The notes under the pieces are model-generated. The model was not told the DNA's origin and searched no databases. It was given only the letters and a program-made list of their open reading frames with translations. Of a stretch of 44,000 nt of DNA, positions 8,688 through 15,491 are shown one piece after another; within the stretch, counting starts at the first letter, position 1; every line of letters begins with the position of its first letter. The DNA comes from an uncultured Holophagaceae bacterium (GTDB taxonomy: Bacteria > Acidobacteriota > Holophagae > Holophagales > Holophagaceae), in NCBI GenBank assembly GCA_903880675.1, contig CAIRQL010000195.1, forward strand, positions 1-44,000, in the 5' to 3' direction. Made by a program: the position numbers and the translations under genes.

Positions 8688-9445
8688 AGGCCCTGATCAT
8701 CGACGACGAAGAACTGGCCCGGGCCGTGGTGCGCCAGCACCTGGCCGCCCATCCAGATGTGACCGTGGCTGCCGAGTGCGCCAATGGCTTCGAGGCCCTC
8801 AAGGCCGCGGCCCAGCACGAGCCAGACCTCATCTTCCTGGACATCCAGATGCCCAAGCTGGACGGCTTCGAGGTGCTGGAGCTGCTGGAAGCGGAAGGAC
8901 GGCGTCCCGCCGTCATCTTCGTCACGGCCTTCGACCAGCACGCCATGAGGGCCTTCGAGGCCCACGCGGTGGACTACCTGCTCAAGCCCTTTCCCAGGGA
9001 GCGCTTTGACGCCGCCCTGGCCAAGACCCGGGCCCTGCTGGCGGCCAAGGAGGCACCCCTGGTTGTCCCGCCTGCCGCTGCCGAGCTGGCCGCCGCCGCC
9101 CGGCAGGGCCGCCCCCTGGTGCGCATCGTCGTCAAGGACGGCCCGAAGATCACGGTGGTCCACCTGGACCGCCTGGACTGGGTACAGGCCCAGGACGACT
9201 ATGTGCTGCTCCGCACCGAGGGCCGGAACCTCCTCAAGCAGCAGACCCTGGCCAGCCTCGAGACCCAGCTGGATCCCGGCCGCTTCATCCGCATTCACCG
9301 CAGCTTCATCCTGAACCTCGACCGCCTCGTGCGGGTGGAGCAGGACGGCAAGGAGCACCGGGAGGCCGTGCTGCGCGACGGCGCCCGTCTCCCCGTCAGC
9401 CGAGCCGGCTACCAGCGCCTGCGGGAGCTCTGGGAAGAGGGTTGA
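8684..9445 (+). CDS. LytTR-family response regulator
   Basis: MKALIIDDEELARAVVRQHL...LIFLDIQMPKLDGFEVLELL...VDYLLKPF; C-terminal LytTR domain (DDYVLLRTEGRNLLKQQTLASLETQLDPGRFIRIHRSFILNLDRL). Confidence 0.96.
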   Translation: MKALIIDDEELARAVVRQHLAAHPDVTVAAECANGFEALKAAAQHEPDLIFLDIQMPKLDGFEVLELLEAEGRRPAVIFVTAFDQHAMRAFEAHAVDYLLKPFPRERFDAALAKTRALLAAKEAPLVVPPAAAELAAAARQGRPLVRIVVKDGPKITVVHLDRLDWVQAQDDYVLLRTEGRNLLKQQTLASLETQLDPGRFIRIHRSFILNLDRLVRVEQDGKEHREAVLRDGARLPVSRAGYQRLRELWEEG

Positions 9446-9482
9446 AGTCCCAGAAAAAGGAACTGGAACGCAGAGGAAAACG

Positions 9483-9545
9483 GAGAAGCAGAGGAAAGCA
9501 GAGAAAGACCCTGCCTGTTCAGTTCTCCGCTTTCCTCCGCGCCTC
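9483..9545. repeat. Purine-rich/pyrimidine-rich inverted repeat (22-nt imperfect arms) in a convergent intergenic region
   Basis: gagaagcagaggaaagcagaga (9483-9504) vs tctccgctttcctccgcgcctc (9524-9545); 18/22 complementary, 19-nt loop. Confidence 0.75.
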
Positions 9546-9576
9546 GGCTGTCCTCCGCGGTCTCTTCTTTTCTTCT

Positions 9577-9774
9577 TTATACCGTGGTGTGCAGCTGGCA
9601 AGGGTGGACGTCGCAGTGGCCGCATCGGCCCATACAGACCAGGGCCTTGGGCGCTTCGAGCACCGGCTTCACCACGGGCTCCATCACAGGGATGGGGCGC
9701 GACATCCGAACCACCCCAGGAGCCCGCAGCGGTGCGGGTTCGACAGGGGCTTTCTGGACCGTCGACCGGGGCAT
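9577..9774 (-). CDS. Small Pro-rich protein with Cys/His-rich C-terminus (65 aa), hypothetical
   Basis: MPRSTVQKAPVEPAPLRAPGVVRMSRPIPVMEPVVKPVLEAPKALVCMGRCGHCDVHPCQLHTTV; starts 7 nt after the SCP2-like ORF stop. Confidence 0.4.
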   Translation of the reverse strand: MPRSTVQKAPVEPAPLRAPGVVRMSRPIPVMEPVVKPVLEAPKALVCMGRCGHCDVHPCQLHTTV

Positions 9775-9781
9775 GGGGATC

Positions 9782-10996
9782 CTAGGACTGGGGCCGCTTG
9801 AAGCTCTTGGACACCCGCTGCATGAGCAGGGGATCACCCTCGATCTGGATCTTGCCGGTCATGAAAGCCTCCTGGGCGTTCAGCGTTCCGGTGTTCAGTG
9901 CCACGAAGTCGTCGCCCTTCGCTTTCAGCATCGTATCACAAGGCTTCAGCAGGCGCGGATAGACCATGCACGCGCCATGGCGGATAAGCAGGGTGTAGCC
10001 CAGGTCGTCGATCTGGTAGCCAACACAGGCTTCGAGGTCCCCCGCCTTTTCCGGCAGGAAGCGCTCGGGCATGGACTCCAGGAGGCCCTGGGCCGGGTTC
10101 ACGTCCGCATCGAAGTGGGCCGTGTAGGCGGCGATCCGGCTGAGGTCGCCCTTGAGGCTGAGGCTGCCGGCCAGGAGGGCAGCCACCAGGTTCAGCTTGC
10201 CCACGTTCAGGGCGGCGAAGTCCGCATCGGAGATGCCCAGGGAGGGGCCCCCTTCCAGCTCGCCGGGGCGGATGGCCAGACCCTCGGGGCTGAAGTCCAG
10301 GCGGTAGGGCACGCCGTCCACCTTCAGCTCCAGGCTGCCGGCCGCACCGCCTTTGTAGCGCTTGCGCAGGGTGGCGAGGGCCTTGCCGCCGGGGGTCGAG
10401 GGGAAGGTGATCTCGGGCTCCGCCGCCCAGGCTTTCCAGGCCGCACGCAGAACGGCCATGTCGCCAGAGAAGCGCAGCTGGCCACCCAGCAGCGCCGGGC
10501 CTGGATCCGAGAGCCCGCAGAGGAGGGCGCGCAGCGCAGCTTCCTCCCCGGTCAGCTCAGCGCCCTCGCCCCAGGAGTCACTGCCGACGGTGACCTTCAG
10601 CGCCGCACCAGCGGCGGCCAGGCGCGCCGGCACCAGCTCCTTGAGGGCCTTCACGGCCCCGCCCTGCTTCTGGGGCTTCTTGAAGAACTTGGGGAACTTC
10701 TGCAGCAGGCCCAGGTCGCCGGTGCCCTTGAGCTTGCCGGTCATGAAGGCCTGCATGGGATCGAGCTTGCCCTCGCTGAGGGCGATCCAGTCCTCGGCGC
10801 CGATGACCACCACAGAGGTGGCGTCCGGCTTGGCCTCGCGCTTCAGCGTGAAGGCGCCGTTCTCAATGAGGCAGGCATAGTCACCGCCGCCTTCGCCGGT
10901 CACCTGGTAATAGACCGAGACCGTGAGGCCCTGGGCCTTTTCCGGCAGGAACAACTCGGGCATCAACGAGAAAATGCCGTCCACCGTCAGGGTCAT
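9782..10996 (-). CDS. Protein with multiple SCP2-like (sterol-carrier / lipid-binding) repeats
   Basis: First and last units share (L/S)MPE(L/R)FLPEKA...VxYQ...(A/M)QEAFMTGK(L/I)xxxGD.xLxQ; degenerate SCP2-like units between. Confidence 0.7.
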   Translation of the reverse strand: MTLTVDGIFSLMPELFLPEKAQGLTVSVYYQVTGEGGGDYACLIENGAFTLKREAKPDATSVVVIGAEDWIALSEGKLDPMQAFMTGKLKGTGDLGLLQKFPKFFKKPQKQGGAVKALKELVPARLAAAGAALKVTVGSDSWGEGAELTGEEAALRALLCGLSDPGPALLGGQLRFSGDMAVLRAAWKAWAAEPEITFPSTPGGKALATLRKRYKGGAAGSLELKVDGVPYRLDFSPEGLAIRPGELEGGPSLGISDADFAALNVGKLNLVAALLAGSLSLKGDLSRIAAYTAHFDADVNPAQGLLESMPERFLPEKAGDLEACVGYQIDDLGYTLLIRHGACMVYPRLLKPCDTMLKAKGDDFVALNTGTLNAQEAFMTGKIQIEGDPLLMQRVSKSFKRPQS

Positions 10997-11141
10997 GGAA
11001 TCACCTCGCTCACAGGCCATGAGCATGGCCGGGCCTGGCGATCCCGTGCAACGGCTACCAGGAGTCAGTTACGGGATTCGGCCCTGACCCGCACTCGCAT
11101 CAGAAAATCCGGCTCCGGACTTGGCTGGAACGCCCCCTGTG

Positions 11142-11155
11142 GTGACAATTGTCAC
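11142..11155. promoter_or_regulatory. Perfect 14-bp palindrome GTGACAATTGTCAC (CRP/FNR-family-like operator candidate)
   Basis: GGTGA-N6-TCACA in the divergent intergenic region between the SCP2-like gene and the LeuA-like gene. Confidence 0.5.
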
Positions 11156-11226
11156 ATGCCCATCCATGCGCTCCGGTCCCACCGCATCCCCTGCCCCTCT
11201 GGGATGGCGGGAAAGGGTGGCGCGGC

Positions 11227-12429
11227 ATGACCCTCGACGACCTCATCAACGACTGGAACGGCCCGCCCTCGGACGGTGGCCGGGTCCCCCTCCTGAACGA
11301 TGAGACCCTGCGGGACGGCCTGCAGAGCCCCTCCGTGCGGGACCCCGAGATCGCCGACAAGCGGGACCTCACCCACCGCCTGGCCCGCCTGGGGGTGGAC
11401 GCCCTCAACCTGGGCTGCCCCGGCGCCGGCCCCAAGGCTCTCGCTGCGGTGCGCGCCCTCATGGTGGAGATCCGGGACCACCGCCTGCCCCTCAGCCCCA
11501 ATGTGGCTGTGCGGACTCTAGAGTCGGACCTGGAGCAGGTGGCCGAGATCCAGCAGCGGGCAGGACTGCCCCTGGAGGCGGGCGCCTTCCTGGGTTCCAG
11601 CCCGGTGCGCATGGACGTCGAAGGCTGGGACCTGGCCTTTCTCGTGGACACCGCCCGGCAGGCCGTGGCCTTCTGCCACCGCCACCAGGTGCCCGTCATG
11701 ATGGTCACCGAAGACACCACCCGGGCCCGGCCCGAGGTCCTCAAGGCCATCTATACCGCTGCCATGGATGAAGGGGCCAGCTCCATCTGCCTCTCAGACA
11801 CCTGCGGCCATGCCACCCCGGACGGCGTACGCCGCCTGGTCCGGTTCATCCGCGAGGAGGTGGTGGGCACCCGCCCGGTGCGCATCGACTGGCACGGACA
11901 CAATGACCGGGGCCTGGCCCTGGCCAACGCCATCGCCGCCTTCGAGGCCGGGGCGGACCGCCTGCACGGCACCATCCTGGGGATCGGGGAGCGCTGCGGG
12001 AATGTGGCCCTCGATCAGCTGATGATCAACCTCCACCTCATGGGCTTCCCCAAGGGCAACCTGACCCACCTGCCGGCGCTGGCCTCCCGGGTGGCCGAGC
12101 TCTGCGGGACCTCCATCCCCGCCAACTACCCGGTGCTTGGGCGCGACGCCTTCCGCACAGGCACCGGGGTCCATGCGGCAGCCATCGCCAAGGCCCTCCA
12201 CCGGGGCGATGTGAAGCTGGCGGATGCCGTGTACTCCGGCGTGCCCGCAGCCCTGGTGGGACGGCGCCAGGAGATCGAGATCGGCCCCATGGCGGGCCAC
12301 AGCAATGTGATCTTTTGGCTCGAGCTGAACGGCTTCGATCCCAACCCGGCCCGGGTGGAGCGGATCCTCCGAGCGGCCAAGGACAGCCCCAGGATCCTCA
12401 CGGAAGCGGAGATCCGCTCGGTCCTCTGA
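11227..12429 (+). CDS. DRE-TIM metallolyase: isopropylmalate/homocitrate/citrate-synthase-like, lacking the LeuA regulatory domain
   Basis: LLNDETLRDGLQSPSVRDPEIADKRDLTHRLARLGVDALNLG...SLSDTCGHATPDGVRRLV...WHGHNDRGLALANAIAAFEAGADRLHGTILGIGERCGNVALDQL. Confidence 0.85.
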   Translation: MTLDDLINDWNGPPSDGGRVPLLNDETLRDGLQSPSVRDPEIADKRDLTHRLARLGVDALNLGCPGAGPKALAAVRALMVEIRDHRLPLSPNVAVRTLESDLEQVAEIQQRAGLPLEAGAFLGSSPVRMDVEGWDLAFLVDTARQAVAFCHRHQVPVMMVTEDTTRARPEVLKAIYTAAMDEGASSICLSDTCGHATPDGVRRLVRFIREEVVGTRPVRIDWHGHNDRGLALANAIAAFEAGADRLHGTILGIGERCGNVALDQLMINLHLMGFPKGNLTHLPALASRVAELCGTSIPANYPVLGRDAFRTGTGVHAAAIAKALHRGDVKLADAVYSGVPAALVGRRQEIEIGPMAGHSNVIFWLELNGFDPNPARVERILRAAKDSPRILTEAEIRSVL

Positions 12430-13117
12430 GGCCCTGGACCTCTCCGGAGCTGAGGCGGACCACCCCCCGGGCCGTGGTCACCCGCAGCCGGCCATCGGCC
12501 TCCCAGCCCAGGCAGGTGCCCTGACCCTCCTCCCAGCGCAGGGGGTCCCCCGCTTCAGGCCAGCGGAAGAGCACTTGAGGTTCCTCTGATAATTTATTCC
12601 AGACGTGGAGGATGGACTTTGCCAGTGCTTCGATGCCTGGAACCTCCAGGCCCAGTTCAAGCAGGCAGGCGGGGGGGATGGCCCGCTCCGGCAGCACCGG
12701 GGCGCTGCGGAGGTTGACCCCCAGACCCAGCAGCAGGCGGCCCCCGCCCTGCTCTCCCAGGATCCCGCCCACCTTCACCAGGCGACCATCCTTCCAGGCC
12801 ACCAAGTCGTTGGGCCACTTGAGGCCCAGGACTCGGCGTTCCGGATCCAGCACCCCCGCCGCGGCGGCCATGGCCCGCTGTAGCACCAGGCCCGGACTGA
12901 CCTCCACCGGGATGGGGAGGGCCGCTGACATCCACAAGCCGGCACCGGGGAGGCTCTCCCAGCGGTTGCCCTGACGACCATGGCCCCCAGTCTGGGTGTG
13001 CGCCACGACGGCGCAGTAGCCCAGGTGGGGCTGGCGCTTCAGGAAGGCCTGGGTGGAGTCCACCTCGGCCAGCAGGAGGATGGGCAGGGGCTCCGGGGAT
13101 GCCTGGGCCGGAGCCAT
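12398..13117 (-). CDS. birA: Biotin--[acetyl-CoA-carboxylase] ligase, no HTH domain
   Basis: VDSTQAFLKR...AHTQTGGHGRQGNRWESLPGAGLWMSAALP...GLKWPNDLVAWKDGRLVKVGGILGE. Confidence 0.93.
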   Translation of the reverse strand: MAPAQASPEPLPILLLAEVDSTQAFLKRQPHLGYCAVVAHTQTGGHGRQGNRWESLPGAGLWMSAALPIPVEVSPGLVLQRAMAAAAGVLDPERRVLGLKWPNDLVAWKDGRLVKVGGILGEQGGGRLLLGLGVNLRSAPVLPERAIPPACLLELGLEVPGIEALAKSILHVWNKLSEEPQVLFRWPEAGDPLRWEEGQGTCLGWEADGRLRVTTARGVVRLSSGEVQGLRGPSGSPLP

Positions 13118-13120
13118 GGC

Positions 13121-13915
13121 CTACTTCCGGCTGCCCTGGTTGCGGAACCAGAGGATGCGGAGGCCGTCCAGGGTGAGATCCGGGGCGATGTGGGTGATGT
13201 GGGAGCAGTGCGGGGCCACCACCCGGGCCAGGCCACCGGTGGCAGCCACCTTGGAGCCCGGGCACTCCACCAGCAGGCGGCCCAGGATGCCCTCCACCAT
13301 GCCGACGTAGCCGTAGAAGATGCCGGACTGCATGGCCTGGATGGTGTTGCGTCCCACGAGCCGCTCGGGCTCGGCGATCTCCACCCGAGGCAGCCGGCTG
13401 GCGCGCTGGAAGAGGGCCTCGGCGCTGATCTTCAGGCCGGGGCTGATGAGGCCGCCCAGGTATTCCTTCTTGGCGTTCACCACGTCGTAGCTGGTGGCGG
13501 TACCGAAGTCCACGATGATGAGCGGCGCACCGAACTTCTCGATGCCAGCCACGGCATTCACCAGGCGGTCCGCGCCCAGCTCCGCCGGGTTGTCGATGAG
13601 CACCTTCATGCCGGTGCGGACCCCCGGCTCCACGTAGAAGGCTTCCACGCCGAAGTAGTTCCGGGAGAGGCTCATGAGCACCGGGTGCAGGGGCGGCACC
13701 ACGCAGGAGATGGCGACATGCTGGATCTGGCCCGCCTCGATGCCCTGGTGGCGCATGAGGGCCAGGGCCGAGAGGCCGTACTCGTCCACGGTGCGCTCGC
13801 GACTGGTGGCCAGGCGCCAGGAGCACACCAGGGGCGAGTCCGGACCCTGGGTGAGGTCGAAGATCCCCAGCACCACATTGGTGTTGCCCACATCAATGGC
13901 CAGCAGAAGACTCAT
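13121..13915 (-). CDS. coaX: Type III pantothenate kinase
   Basis: MSLLLAIDVGNTNVVLGIFD...NPAELGADRLVNAVAGIEKFGAPLIIVDFGTATSYDVV...GGLISPGLKISAEALF...VAATGGLARVV. Confidence 0.97.
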   Translation of the reverse strand: MSLLLAIDVGNTNVVLGIFDLTQGPDSPLVCSWRLATSRERTVDEYGLSALALMRHQGIEAGQIQHVAISCVVPPLHPVLMSLSRNYFGVEAFYVEPGVRTGMKVLIDNPAELGADRLVNAVAGIEKFGAPLIIVDFGTATSYDVVNAKKEYLGGLISPGLKISAEALFQRASRLPRVEIAEPERLVGRNTIQAMQSGIFYGYVGMVEGILGRLLVECPGSKVAATGGLARVVAPHCSHITHIAPDLTLDGLRILWFRNQGSRK

Positions 13916-14034
13916 GGATGCTCCAGGAAAGGTGCAGAACCTCTAGGATCGCCGGGGGTGGTCTGCGCCGCCACCCCCCTTGTGATCTCCCGCCCCGGCG
14001 CATCCGGTAGCCTGGACCTTCGCCTGGAGCCGCC

Positions 14035-15405
14035 ATGCCCCGCACCCTGATCGAGCCCTTCCGCATCAAATCCGTAGAGCCCATCCGCATGACCACCCCG
14101 GCCGAGCGCCTGGGCATGCTGGAAGCGGCCAAGCTTAACGTCTTCAAGCTGCGGGCCGAGGACGTGCTGCTGGACTGGCTCACAGACTCTGGCACGGGGG
14201 CCATGAGCTCCGCCCAGTGGGGCGCCATCATGCTCGGCGACGAGAGCTACGCCGGGGCCAAGAGCTTCTACCGCCTGGAGGCTGTCCTGCAGGACATCAC
14301 GGGCATGCGGCACTTCATCCCCACTCACCAGGGCCGGGCGGCGGAGAAGGTGCTCTTCAGCGCCGTGTGCAAGAAGGGCGACCTGGTGCCCAACAACTCC
14401 CACTTCGACACCACCCGGGCCAACCTCGAGTTCAATGGCGTGGAGGCCGTGGATCTGGTGATCCCGGAGGGGCTCCAGCCCGCCCTCCTCCACCCCTTCA
14501 AGGGCAACATCGACCTGGCCCGTGCCGAGGCCCTGCTGGCCCAGGAAGAGGCTCGAATCCCCTTCGGCATGATCACCGTGACCAACAACACCGGGGGCGG
14601 CCAACCTGTCTCCATGGCCAACATCCGGGCCTACGCCGCGCTCCTGAAGCGCCACGGCAAGCCCTTCATCATGGATGTCTGCCGCTTCGCCGAGAACGCC
14701 ATGTTCATCAAGCTGCGGGAGGACGGCTACCAGGACACCCCCATCCGGGCCATCTGCCAGGAGCTGTTCAGCTACGCCGACGGCTGCACCATGAGCGCCA
14801 AGAAGGACGGCATGGTGAACATGGGTGGCTTCATCATGCTGCGCAGCGATGAGTGGCTCGACCCCGTCCGCAACATGCTCATCCTCACCGAGGGCTTCCC
14901 TACCTACGGGGGCCTGGCGGGCCGGGACCTGGAGGCCCTCGCCGTGGGCCTGGAAGAGGGCATGGACGAGAGCTACCTGCGCTACCGCCTCCGCACCGCC
15001 GAGTACCTGGGCGAAAAAATGGAGGCCGAGGGGATCGGCTTTGTGAAGCCCACCGGTGGGCATGCGGTCTACATCGACGCCCGCACCGTCCTGCCAGACA
15101 TGCCCGTGGCCCACTACCCGGCCTGGGCCCTCTGCAACGCCCTCTACCTGGAAGGCGGGATTCGCGGCGTGGAGATCGGCTCCGTGATGTTCGGCAAGCG
15201 CCAGCCCGACGGCACCGAGACCTACCACAGCATGGAGCTGGTGCGGCTGGCCTTCCCCCGCCGCATGTACACCCAGAGCCACTTCGACTTCGCCGGTGAG
15301 GTTCTCGCCGAGGTCAAGGCCAAGGCCCGGGAGATCCGCGGCGTGAAGATCGTCAAGCAGAGCCCGTATCTGCGCCACTTCACCGCAGAATTGGCCTGGG
15401 TCTGA
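14035..15405 (+). CDS. tnaA: Tryptophanase (beta-eliminating PLP lyase; closer to TnaA than to tyrosine phenol-lyase by motif)
   Basis: SGTGAMSSAQWGAIMLGDESYAGAKSFYRLE, DGCTMSAKKDGMVNMGGF, TEGFPTYGGLAGRDLEALAVGL, GIRGVEIGS. Confidence 0.88.
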   Translation: MPRTLIEPFRIKSVEPIRMTTPAERLGMLEAAKLNVFKLRAEDVLLDWLTDSGTGAMSSAQWGAIMLGDESYAGAKSFYRLEAVLQDITGMRHFIPTHQGRAAEKVLFSAVCKKGDLVPNNSHFDTTRANLEFNGVEAVDLVIPEGLQPALLHPFKGNIDLARAEALLAQEEARIPFGMITVTNNTGGGQPVSMANIRAYAALLKRHGKPFIMDVCRFAENAMFIKLREDGYQDTPIRAICQELFSYADGCTMSAKKDGMVNMGGFIMLRSDEWLDPVRNMLILTEGFPTYGGLAGRDLEALAVGLEEGMDESYLRYRLRTAEYLGEKMEAEGIGFVKPTGGHAVYIDARTVLPDMPVAHYPAWALCNALYLEGGIRGVEIGSVMFGKRQPDGTETYHSMELVRLAFPRRMYTQSHFDFAGEVLAEVKAKAREIRGVKIVKQSPYLRHFTAELAWV

Positions 15406-15491
15406 TTGGGTTGGCAACCACACCTGTGGTTCCGCTTTTGATCTTGAATGGCTGCGGGTATGTTGAGGGATCGCAACCCGGAGCCGTCGTG

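Noticed and set aside
9584-11230. 548-aa plus-strand ORF opposite the SCP2-like gene
   Set aside because: Q/G/A/H/L-rich antisense translation without domain signatures; the minus-strand repeat protein is coherent.
12657-13826. 389-aa minus-strand ORF overlapping coaX and birA
   Set aside because: Out-of-frame Pro/Gly/Arg/His-rich translation; coaX and birA frames have clear motifs.
15411-15491. Upstream extension of the AOR ORF (MATTPVVPLLILNGCGYVEGSQPGAVV...)
   Set aside because: The conserved AOR N-terminus MKGYAGRILDVDL begins at 15492 and the extension covers a hairpin-bearing spacer.
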